DNA of 64,000 bases from Oscheius onirici (Eukaryota; Nematoda; Chromadorea; Rhabditida; Rhabditidae), in assembly GCA_932521025.1 (NCBI GenBank), contig OW051471.1, positions 8,742,001 to 8,806,000 on the forward strand, read 5' to 3'. The stretch's first letter is position 1. Every line of letters begins with the position of its first letter. The position numbers and the translations under genes were made by a program. Shown here piece by piece: positions 60,101 to 64,000 of the stretch. Under the pieces are notes generated by a model, which saw only the letters and a program-made list of their open reading frames with translations, ran no database searches and was not told where the DNA came from.

Positions 60101-63100
60101 ATCAGCAATGTCAAATTCAGATTCTTCCGGCTTCTCAGCCTTGACAGGTGCAGGAACAGGCTCATCCGATCTTCCGCTGTGGTAAACGGTGACGTGGTGG
60201 GTCAGCGGTTGGCCATCGATGTCGTGCTGGCGTCCGGTGTGGTCCAAATGTCCTTCGTAGATTTCAGAAGTTGGATAGTCGAGATGAGCATGTCCTTTCT
60301 TGAAAAGGCCAGGCAGCTTGAAGCCGAATCCCTTGCTCTTCTCTGCAACTTCCTTCTCAGGCTCAACTTCATGAACAGGCTCTTCGATCTTGGCAACGAC
60401 GACTGGAGTCGGCTCATCCGATCTTCCGCTGTGGTAAACGGTGACGTGGTGGGTCAGCGGTTGGACATCGATGTCGTGCTGGCGTCCAGTGTTGTCCAAA
60501 TGTCCTTCGTAGATTTCAGAAGTTGGATAGTCGAGATGAGCAGGCCCACGCTTGAACAGACCTGTGATCTTCGATCCGAAGCCTCGAGCAGCATCAGCAA
60601 TGTCAAATTCAGATTCTTCCGGCTTCTCAGCCTTGACAGGTGCAGGAACAGGCTCATCCGATCTTCCGCTGTGGTAAACGGTGACGTGGTGGGTCAGCGG
60701 TTGGCCATCGATGTCGTGCTGACGTCCAGTGTTGTCCAAATGTCCTTCATAGATTTCAGAAGTTGGATAGTCGAGATGAGCATGTCCTTTCTTGAAAAGG
60801 CCAGGCAGCTTGAAGCCGAATCCCTTGCTCTTCTCTGCAACTTCCTTCTCAGGCTCAACTTCATGAACAGGCTCTTCGATCTTGGCAACGACGACTGGAG
60901 TCGGCTCATCCGATCTTCCGCTGTGGTAAACGGCGACGTGGTGGGTCAGCGGTTGGCCATCGATGTCGTGCTGACGTCCAGTGTTGTCCAGAGGCCCTTC
61001 GTAGATTTCAGAAGTTGGATAGTCGAGATGAGCAGGCCCACGCTTGAACAGACCTGTGATCTTCGATCCGAAGCCTCGTGCAGCATCAGCAATGTCAAAT
61101 TCGGATTCTTCCGACTTCTCAGCCTTGACAGGTGCAGGAACAGGCTCATCTGATCTTCCGCTGTGGTAAACGGTGACGTGGTGGGTCAGCGGTTGGCCAT
61201 CGATGTCGTGCTGACGTCCAGTGTTGTCCAGAGGTCCTTCGTAGATTTCAGAAGTTGGATAGTCGAGATGAGCATGTCCTTTCTTGAAAAGGCCAGGCAG
61301 CTTGAAGCCGAATCCCTTGCTCTTCTCTGCAACTTCCTTCTCAGGCTCAACTTCATGAACAGGCTCTTCGATCTTGGCAACGACGACTGGAGTCGGCTCA
61401 TCCGATCTTCCGCTGTGGTAAACGGTGACGTGGTGGGTCAGCGGTTGGCCATCGATGTCGTGCTGGCGTCCAGTGTTGTCCAAATGTCCTTCGTAGATTT
61501 CAGAAGTTGGATAGTCGAGATGAGCAGGCCCACGCTTGAACAGACCTGTGATCTTCGATCCGAAGCCTCGTGCAGCATCAGCAATGTCAAATTCGGATTC
61601 TTCCGACTTCTCAGCCTTGACAGGTGCAGGAACAGGCTCATCTGATCTTCCGCTGTGGTAAACGGTGACGTGGTGGGTCAGCGGTTGGCCATCGATGTCG
61701 TGCTGACGTCCAGTGTTGTCCAGAGGTCCTTCGTAGATTTCAGAAGTTGGATAGTCGAGATGAGCATGTCCTTTCTTGAAAAGGCCAGGCAGCTTGAAGC
61801 CGAATCCCTTGCTCTTCTCTGCAACTTCCTTCTCAGGCTCAACTTCATGAACAGGCTCTTCGATCTTGGCAACGACGACTGGAGTCGGCTCATCCGATCT
61901 TCCGCTGTGGTAAACGGTGACGTGGTGGGTCAGCGGTTGGCCATCGATGTCGTGCTGGCGTCCAGTGTTGTCCAAATGTCCTTCGTAGATTTCAGAAGTT
62001 GGATAGTCGAGATGAGCAGGCCCACGCTTGAACAGACCTGTGATCTTCGATCCGAAGCCTCGTGCAGCATCAGCAATGTCAAATTCGGATTCTTCCGGCT
62101 TCTCAGCCTTGACAGGTGCAGGAACAGGCTCATCTGATCTTCCGCTGTGGTAAACTGCGACGTGGTGGGTCAGCGGTTGGCCATCGATGTCGTGCTGGCG
62201 TCCGGTGTGGTCCAAATGTCCTTCGTAGATTTCAGAAGTTGGATAGTCGAGATGAGCATGTCCTTTCTTGAAAAGGCCAGGCAGCTTGAAGCCGAATCCC
62301 TTGCTCTTCTCTGCAACTTCCTTCTCAGGCTCAACTTCATGAACAGGCTCTTCGATCTTGGCAACGACGACTGGAGTCGGCTCATCCGATCTTCCGCTGT
62401 GGTAAACGGTGACGTGGTGGGTCAGCGGTTGGACATCGATGTCGTGCTGGCGTCCAGTGTTGTCCAAATGTCCTTCGTAGATTTCAGAAGTTGGATAGTC
62501 GAGATGAGCAGGCCCACGCTTGAACAGACCTGTGATCTTCGATCCGAAGCCTCGAGCAGCATCAGCAATGTCAAATTCAGATTCTTCCGGCTTCTCAGCC
62601 TTGACAGGTGCAGGAACAGGCTCATCCGATCTTCCGCTGTGGTAAACGGTGACGTGGTGGGTCAGCGGTTGGCCATCGATGTCGTGCTGACGTCCAGTGT
62701 TGTCCAAATGTCCTTCATAGATTTCAGAAGTTGGATAGTCGAGATGAGCAGGCCCACGCTTGAACAGACCTGTGATCTTCGATCCGAAGCCTCGTGCAGC
62801 ATCAGCAATGTCAAATTCGGATTCTTCCGACTTCTCAGCCTTGACAGGTGCAGGAACAGGCTCATCTGATCTTCCGCTGTGGTAAACGGTGACGTGGTGG
62901 GTCAGCGGTTGGCCATCGATGTCGTGCTGACGTCCAGTGTTGTCCAGAGGTCCTTCGTAGATTTCAGAAGTTGGATAGTCGAGATGAGCATGTCCTTTCT
63001 TGAAAAGGCCAGGCAGCTTGAAGCCGAATCCCTTGCTCTTCTCTGCAACTTCCTTCTCAGGCTCAACTTCATGAACAGGCTCTTCGATCTTGGCAACGAC

Positions 63101-64000
63101 GACTGGAGTCGGCTCATCCGATCTTCCGCTGTGGTAAACGGTGACGTGGTGGGTCAGCGGTTGGCCATCGATGTCGTGCTGGCGTCCAGTGTTGTCCAAA
63201 TGTCCTTCGTAGATTTCAGAAGTTGGATAGTCGAGATGAGCAGGCCCACGCTTGAACAGACCTGTGATCTTCGATCCGAAGCCTCGTGCAGCATCAGCAA
63301 TGTCAAATTCGGATTCTTCCGACTTCTCAGCCTTGACAGGTGCAGGAACAGGCTCATCTGATCTTCCGCTGTGGTAAACGGTGACGTGGTGGGTCAGCGG
63401 TTGGCCATCGATGTCGTGCTGACGTCCAGTGTTGTCCAGAGGTCCTTCGTAGATTTCAGAAGTTGGATAGTCGAGATGAGCATGTCCTTTCTTGAAAAGG
63501 CCAGGCAGCTTGAAGCCGAATCCCTTGCTCTTCTCTGCAACTTCCTTCTCAGGCTCAACTTCATGAACAGGCTCTTCGATCTTGGCAACGACGACTGGAG
63601 TCGGCTCATCCGATCTTCCGCTGTGGTAAACGGTGACGTGGTGGGTCAGCGGTTGGCCATCGATGTCGTGCTGGCGTCCAGTGTTGTCCAAATGTCCTTC
63701 GTAGATTTCAGAAGTTGGATAGTCGAGATGAGCAGGCCCACGCTTGAACAGACCTGTGATCTTCGATCCGAAGCCTCGTGCAGCATCAGCAATGTCAAAT
63801 TCGGATTCTTCCGACTTCTCAGCCTTGACAGGTGCAGGAACAGGCTCATCTGATCTTCCGCTGTGGTAAACGGTGACGTGGTGGGTCAGCGGTTGGCCAT
63901 CGATGTCGTGCTGACGTCCAGTGTTGTCCAGAGGTCCTTCGTAGATTTCAGAAGTTGGATAGTCGAGATGAGCATGTCCTTTCTTGAAAAGGCCAGGCAG
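45158..64000 (-). CDS. giant tandem-repeat protein with C-terminal CaaX box (5' truncated by window)
   Basis: A single open exon runs from the right edge to TAG at 45158: 6,280 residues visible, with no start or intron inside the window. All but the last ~420 residues are tandem repeats of two alternating types. The long type (84 aa) starts TPVVVAKIEEPVHEVEPEKE and carries GFKLPGLFKKGHAH. The short type (80 aa) starts VPAPVKAEK and carries GFGSKITGLFKRGPAH. Both end in a shared half: LDYPTSEIYEG, TGRQHDID and HHVTVYHSGRSDE. The unique tail is Ser/Arg/Pro-rich (SPVRYVTRSTRSPPESR; SNGHANGYSSPRNGH), has a more ordered stretch (IFTLGVPFVMGTVERDEDG), then RRRRPIRRARQRARN and ends CTML. A polybasic run plus C-x-x-L predicts geranylgeranylation and membrane anchoring. 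Large neuronal or epithelial scaffold proteins, such as giant ankyrin tails, have comparable repeat arrays, but I cannot make an assignment. Confidence 0.85.
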   Translation of the reverse strand: MPGLFKKGHAHLDYPTSEIYEGPLDNTGRQHDIDGQPLTHHVTVYHSGRSDEPVPAPVKAEKSEESEFDIADAARGFGSKITGLFKRGPAHLDYPTSEIYEGHLDNTGRQHDIDGQPLTHHVTVYHSGRSDEPTPVVVAKIEEPVHEVEPEKEVAEKSKGFGFKLPGLFKKGHAHLDYPTSEIYEGPLDNTGRQHDIDGQPLTHHVTVYHSGRSDEPVPAPVKAEKSEESEFDIADAARGFGSKITGLFKRGPAHLDYPTSEIYEGHLDNTGRQHDIDGQPLTHHVTVYHSGRSDEPTPVVVAKIEEPVHEVEPEKEVAEKSKGFGFKLPGLFKKGHAHLDYPTSEIYEGPLDNTGRQHDIDGQPLTHHVTVYHSGRSDEPVPAPVKAEKSEESEFDIADAARGFGSKITGLFKRGPAHLDYPTSEIYEGHLDNTGRQHDIDGQPLTHHVTVYHSGRSDEPVPAPVKAEKPEESEFDIADAARGFGSKITGLFKRGPAHLDYPTSEIYEGHLDNTGRQHDIDVQPLTHHVTVYHSGRSDEPTPVVVAKIEEPVHEVEPEKEVAEKSKGFGFKLPGLFKKGHAHLDYPTSEIYEGHLDHTGRQHDIDGQPLTHHVAVYHSGRSDEPVPAPVKAEKPEESEFDIADAARGFGSKITGLFKRGPAHLDYPTSEIYEGHLDNTGRQHDIDGQPLTHHVTVYHSGRSDEPTPVVVAKIEEPVHEVEPEKEVAEKSKGFGFKLPGLFKKGHAHLDYPTSEIYEGPLDNTGRQHDIDGQPLTHHVTVYHSGRSDEPVPAPVKAEKSEESEFDIADAARGFGSKITGLFKRGPAHLDYPTSEIYEGHLDNTGRQHDIDGQPLTHHVTVYHSGRSDEPTPVVVAKIEEPVHEVEPEKEVAEKSKGFGFKLPGLFKKGHAHLDYPTSEIYEGPLDNTGRQHDIDGQPLTHHVTVYHSGRSDEPVPAPVKAEKSEESEFDIADAARGFGSKITGLFKRGPAHLDYPTSEIYEGPLDNTGRQHDIDGQPLTHHVAVYHSGRSDEPTPVVVAKIEEPVHEVEPEKEVAEKSKGFGFKLPGLFKKGHAHLDYPTSEIYEGHLDNTGRQHDIDGQPLTHHVTVYHSGRSDEPVPAPVKAEKPEESEFDIADAARGFGSKITGLFKRGPAHLDYPTSEIYEGHLDNTGRQHDIDVQPLTHHVTVYHSGRSDEPTPVVVAKIEEPVHEVEPEKEVAEKSKGFGFKLPGLFKKGHAHLDYPTSEIYEGHLDHTGRQHDIDGQPLTHHVTVYHSGRSDEPVPAPVKAEKPEESEFDIADAARGFGSKITGLFKRGPAHLDYPTSEIYEGHLDNTGRQHDIDVQPLTHHVTVYHSGRSDEPTPVVVAKIEEPVHEVEPEKEVAEKSKGFGFKLPGLFKKGHAHLDYPTSEIYEGHLDHTGRQHDIDGQPLTHHVTVYHSGRSDEPVPAPVKAEKPEESEFDIADAARGFGSKITGLFKRGPAHLDYPTSEIYEGPLDNTGRQHDIDGQPLTHHVTVYHSGRSDEPVPAPVKAEKSEESEFDIADAARGFGSKITGLFKRGPAHLDYPTSEIYEGHLDNTGRQHDIDGQPLTHHVTVYHSGRSDEPTPVVVAKIEEPVHEVEPEKEVAEKSKGFGFKLPGLFKKGHAHLDYPTSEIYEGHLDHTGRQHDIDGQPLTHHVAVYHSGRSDEPVPAPVKAEKPEESEFDIADAARGFGSKITGLFKRGPAHLDYPTSEIYEGHLDNTGRQHDIDGQPLTHHVTVYHSGRSDEPTPVVVAKIEEPVHEVEPEKEVAEKSKGFGFKLPGLFKKGHAHLDYPTSEIYEGHLDHTGRQHDIDGQPLTHHVTVYHSGRSDEPTPVVVAKIEEPVHEVEPEKEVAEKSKGFGFKLPGLFKKGHAHLDYPTSEIYEGHLDHTGRQHDIDGQPLTHHVTVYHSGRSDEPVPAPVKAEKPEESEFDIADAARGFGSKITGLFKRGPAHLDYPTSEIYEGPLDNTGRQHDIDGQPLTHHVTVYHSGRSDEPVPAPVKAEKSEESEFDIADAARGFGSKITGLFKRGPAHLDYPTSEIYEGHLDNTGRQHDIDGQPLTHHVTVYHSGRSDEPTPVVVAKIEEPVHEVEPEKEVAEKSKGFGFKLPGLFKKGHAHLDYPTSEIYEGPLDNTGRQHDIDGQPLTHHVTVYHSGRSEPVPAPVKAEKSEESEFDIADAARGFGSKITGLFKRGPAHLDYPTSEIYEGPLDNTGRQHDIDGQPLTHHVAVYHSGRSDEPTPVVVAKIEEPVHEVEPEKEVAEKSKGFGFKLPGLFKKGHAHLDYPTSEIYEGHLDHTGRQHDIDGQPLTHHVTVYHSGRSDEPVPAPVKAEKSEESEFDIADAARGFGSKITGLFKRGPAHLDYPTSEIYEGHLDNTGRQHDIDGQPLTHHVTVYHSGRSDEPTPVVVAKIEEPVHEVEPEKEVAEKSKGFGFKLPGLFKKGHAHLDYPTSEIYEGHLDHTGRQHDIDGQPLTHHVTVYHSGRSDEPVPAPVKAEKSEESEFDIADAARGFGSKITGLFKRGPAHLDYPTSEIYEGPLDNTGRQHDIDGQPLTHHVTVYHSGRSDEPTPVVVAKIEEPVHEVEPEKEVAEKSKGFGFKLPGLFKKGHAHLDYPTSEIYEGHLDNTGRQHDIDGQPLTHHVAVYHSGRSDEPVPAPVKAEKPEESEFDIADAARGFGSKITGLFKRGPAHLDYPTSEIYKGHLDNTGRQHDIDGQPLTHHVTVYHSGRSDEPTPVVVAKIEEPVHEVEPEKEVAEKSKGFGFKLPGLFKKGHAHLDYPTSEIYEGHLDNTGRQHDIDGQPLTHHVTVYHSGRSDEPVPAPVKAEKPEESEFDIADAARGFGSKITGLFKRGPAHLDYPTSEIYEGHLDNTGRQHDIDVQPLTHHVTVYHSGRSDEPTPVVVAKIEEPVHEVEPEKEVAEKSKGFGFKLPGLFKKGHAHLDYPTSEIYEGHLDHTGRQHDIDGQPLTHHVTVYHSGRSDEPVPAPVKAEKPEESEFDIADAARGFGSKITGLFKRGPAHLDYPTSEIYEGHLDNTGRQHDIDGQPLTHHVTVYHSGRSDEPTPVVVAKIEEPVHEVEPEKEVAEKSKGFGFKLPGLFKKGHAHLDYPTSEIYEGHLDHTGRQHDIDGQPLTHHVTVYHSGRSDEPVPAPVKAEKPEESEFDIADAARGFGSKITGLFKRGPAHLDYPTSEIYEGHLDNTGRQHDIDGQPLTHHVTVYHSGRSDEPTPVVVAKIEEPVHEVEPEKEVAEKSKGFGFKLPGLFKKGHAHLDYPTSEIYEGHLDHTGRQHDIDGQPLTHHVTVYHSGRSDEPVPAPVKAEKSEESEFDIADAARGFGSKITGLFKRGPAHLDYPTSEIYEGPLDNTGRQHDIDGQPLTHHVTVYHSGRSDEPTPVVVAKIEEPVHEVEPEKEVAEKSKGFGFKLPGLFKKGHAHLDYPTSEIYEGPLDNTGRQHDIDGQPLTHHVTVYHSGRSDEPVPAPVKAEKPEESEFDIADAARGFGSKITGLFKRGPAHLDYPTSEIYEGHLDNTGRQHDIDGQPLTHHVTVYHSGRSDEPVPAPVKAEKPEESEFDIADAARGFGSKITGLFKRGPAHLDYPTSEIYEGHLDNTGRQHDIDGQPLTHHVTVYHSGRSDEPVAAPVKAEKSEESEFDIADAARGFGSKITGLFKRGPAHLDYPTSEIYEGHLDNTGRQHDIDGQPLTHHVTVYHSGRSDEPTPVVVAKIEEPVHEVEPEKEVAEKSKGFGFKLPGLFKKGHAHLDYPTSEIYEGPLDNTGRQHDIDGQPLTHHVTVYHSGRSDEPVPAPVKAEKPEESEFDIADAARGFGSKITGLFKRGPAHLDYPTSEIYEGHLDNTGRQHDIDVQPLTHHVTVYHSGRSDEPVPAPVKAEKSEESEFDIADAARGFGSKITGLFKRGPAHLDYPTSEIYEGHLDNTGRQHDIDGQPLTHHVTVYHSGRSDEPTPVVVAKIEEPVHEVEPEKEVAEKSKGFGFKLPGLFKKGHAHLDYPTSEIYEGPLDNTGRQHDIDGQPLTHHVTVYHSGRSDEPVPAPVKAEKSEESEFDIADAARGFGSKITGLFKRGPAHLDYPTSEIYEGPLDNTGRQHDIDGQPLTHHVTVYHSGRSDEPTPVVVAKIEEPVHEVEPEKEVAEKSKGFGFKLPGLFKKGHAHLDYPTSEIYEGPLDNTGRQHDIDGQPLTHHVTVYHSGRSDEPVPAPVKAEKSEESEFDIADAARGFGSKITGLFKRGPAHLDYPTSEIYEGPLDNTGRQHDIDGQPLTHHVTVYHSGRSDEPTPVVVAKIEEPVHEVEPEKEVAEKSKGFGFKLPGLFKKGHAHLDYPTSEIYEGHLDHTGRQHDIDGQPLTHHVTVYHSGRSDEPVPAPVKAEKSEESEFDIADAARGFGSKITGLFKRGPAHLDYPTSEIYEGHLDNTGRQHDIDVQPLTHHVTVYHSGRSDEPVPAPVKAEKSEESEFDIADAARGFGSKITGLFKRGPAHLDYPTSEIYEGHLDNTGRQHDIDGQPLTHHVTVYHSGRSDEPTPVVVAKIEEPVHEVEPEKEVAEKSKGFGFKLPGLFKKGHAHLDYPTSEIYEGPLDNTGRQHDIDGQPLTHHVTVYHSGRSDEPVPAPVKAEKSEESEFDIADAARGFGSKITGLFKRGPAHLDYPTSEIYEGPLDNTGRQHDIDGQPLTHHVTVYHSGRSDEPTPVVVAKIEEPVHEVEPEKEVAEKSKGFGFKLPGLFKKGHAHLDYPTSEIYEGPLDNTGRQHDIDGQPLTHHVTVYHSGRSDEPVPAPVKAEKSEESEFDIADAARGFGSKITGLFKRGPAHLDYPTSEIYEGPLDNTGRQHDIDGQPLTHHVTVYHSGRSDEPTPVVVAKIEEPVHEVEPEKEVAEKSKGFGFKLPGLFKKGHAHLDYPTSEIYEGHLDNTGRQHDIDGQPLTHHVTVYHSGRSDEPVPAPVKAEKPEESEFDIADAARGFGSKITGLFKRGPAHLDYPTSEIYEGHLDNTGRQHDIDVQPLTHHVTVYHSGRSDEPTPVVVAKIEEPVHEVEPEKEVAEKSKGFGFKLPGLFKKGHAHLDYPTSEIYEGHLDHTGRQHDIDGQPLTHHVTVYHSGRSDEPVPAPVKAEKPEESEFDIADAARGFGSKITGLFKRGPAHLDYPTSEIYEGHLDNTGRQHDIDGQPLTHHVTVYHSGRSDEPTPVVVAKIEEPVHEVEPEKEVAEKSKGFGFKLPGLFKKGHAHLDYPTSEIYEGPLDNTGRQHDIDGQPLTHHVTVYHSGRSDEPVPAPVKAEKSEESEFDIADAARGFGSKITGLFKRGPAHLDYPTSEIYEGPLDNTGRQHDIDGQPLTHHVTVYHSGRSDEPTPVVVAKIEEPVHEVEPEKEVAEKSKGFGFKLPGLFKKGHAHLDYPTSEIYEGHLDNTGRQHDIDGQPLTHHVTVYHSGRSDEPVPAPVKAEKPEESEFDIADAARGFGSKITGLFKRGPAHLDYPTSEIYEGHLDNTGRQHDIDGQPLTHHVTVYHSGRSDEPTPVVVAKIEEPVHEVEPEKEVAEKSKGFGFKLPGLFKKGHAHLDYPTSEIYEGPLDNTGRQHDIDGQPLTHHVTVYHSGRSDEPVPAPVKAEKPEESEFDIADAARGFGSKITGLFKRGPAHLDYPTSEIYEGHLDNTGRQHDIDGQPLTHHVTVYHSGRSDEPVPAPVKAEKPEESEFDIADAARGFGSKITGLFKRGPAHLDYPTSEIYEGHLDNTGRQHDIDGQPLTHHVTVYHSGRSDEPVPAPVKAEKPEESEFDIADAARGFGSKITGLFKRGPAHLDYPTSEIYEGHLDNTGRQHDIDGQPLTHHVTVYHSGRSDEPVAAPVKDEKPEVVALSTGDLRKQEESVYSKIGEGSAYDRPTEVHELDADIVTRDLRVDIPSAFDFTHMFAYQGRGEASTEWRGQALNFNSEHTKADFDVQLHVRESHPHPVQSPSIVLSADQLVNEQKSPLGFSVSISAKQPQRSRSDQHEASRSERASAYRARQLSPHTWTTVHERTEISYIKRITVSQSQSPVRYVTRSTRSPPESRAFSHSPRPTTCRLPLSNERLNVHHPIYAPRESPYRPSPQARRRQNGYHGASNGHANGYSSPRNGHMERAKQTTVVNEYTTRRPRPFSPVREVAAIERTEWLRRSDYIPPNRRSDEIFTLGVPFVMGTVERDEDGCEYLRYQKSGLQEIRRNQYETQRNDLPMIEEGAIECRRSTIRSRLRETDLHDLIDDHDEIERRRRPIRRARQRARNYCTML
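46400..64000 (-). repeat. coding tandem array of 252-bp and 240-bp units
   Basis: About 70 complete units are visible, roughly 31 long (252 bp) and 39 short (240 bp), mostly alternating to give a 492-bp higher-order period. There are runs of two to three short units (for example at the tail end) and one pair of adjacent long units (about 58210-58700). Units are almost identical at DNA level. Variants recur as linked sets: GHLDHTG versus GPLDNTG, DIDVQ versus DIDGQ, AEKS versus AEKP, HHVAV versus HHVTV. One 3-bp deletion (about 57465) removes an Asp without breaking the frame. The array continues past the window edge. Confidence 0.95.

Noticed and set aside
63603-63691. Start of the giant protein at 63691
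   Set aside because: The codon there is TTG, and the same frame stays open to the window edge with further repeats, so the true start lies outside.
46477-63849. Series of 67- and 71-codon minus frames in the array
   Set aside because: Each is the same alternate frame inside one repeat unit; none is continuous with its neighbours.
46454-63853. Long plus-strand frames (160, 240, 324, 404 and 488 codons) across the repeat array
   Set aside because: They repeat with the 240/252-bp unit and are the antisense of the giant coding exon. They break wherever CAT/TAG combinations change between units, so they are shadows, not genes.

Overview
The window is eukaryotic and most likely from a free-living rhabditid-type nematode that is not C. 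elegans itself. Genes are compact, with spliceosomal introns mostly 34-48 nt long (39-40 nt is the commonest size) and TTTCAG/TTTTAG-like acceptors. Several start codons sit a few bases after an unpaired acceptor, as expected for spliced-leader trans-splicing. Gene content is nematode-typical: a cluster of Srg-superfamily chemoreceptors, an ELO-1-like fatty-acid elongase, an ShKT-domain secreted protein and a TGF-beta ligand. Exon models were built by hand from reading frame, splice signals and homology between copies. Residue numbers refer to those models.

Left part (1-16.5 kb). The 3' end of a plus-strand gene meets a complete 8-exon TGF-beta/BMP-like ligand gene on the minus strand (210-1941). 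About 4.8 kb without a recognisable gene follows, then a long plus-strand gene (6763-15942) for an FGD-type Cdc42 exchange factor (DH-PH-FYVE-PH). That gene has two candidate alternative first exons and a FYVE finger that keeps its eight cysteines but lacks the PI3P-binding basic motif. A small glycine-zipper membrane protein fragment lies at 16174-16537 on the minus strand.

Middle part (17-32.5 kb). A fold-back element with ~180-bp near-identical arms (17211-17938) precedes a plus-strand tandem array of four chemoreceptor genes and one decayed copy (18344-26625). The array shows copies at different stages of decay: lost splice donors, an internal in-frame deletion, and a frameshifted remnant. 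A small gene may be nested antisense in the first receptor's intron. Minus-strand glycine-zipper genes follow (26924-27513 and 28032-29630, the latter a two-unit fusion), then an unknown 186-aa gene and a secreted ShKT + THAP4/nitrobindin-like protein (31429-32477).

Right-middle (33.7-45 kb). This holds a three-exon secreted peptide precursor that looks neuropeptide-like (33759-34092), a GNAT/GLYAT-like acyltransferase, the elongase gene, a PPxY-containing single-pass membrane protein, a small membrane protein, and several stretches with no confident gene. Two dispersed repeat pairs were found.

Right end (45158-64000, continuing beyond the window). One uninterrupted minus-strand coding exon of at least 18.8 kb encodes a giant protein of at least 6,280 residues. 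It has about 70 nearly identical repeats of two kinds (84 and 80 residues, 252 and 240 bp), then a unique, arginine-rich C-terminal tail ending in Cys-Thr-Met-Leu, a candidate prenylation (CaaX) box. This is the most striking feature of the window. I could not assign it to a named protein.
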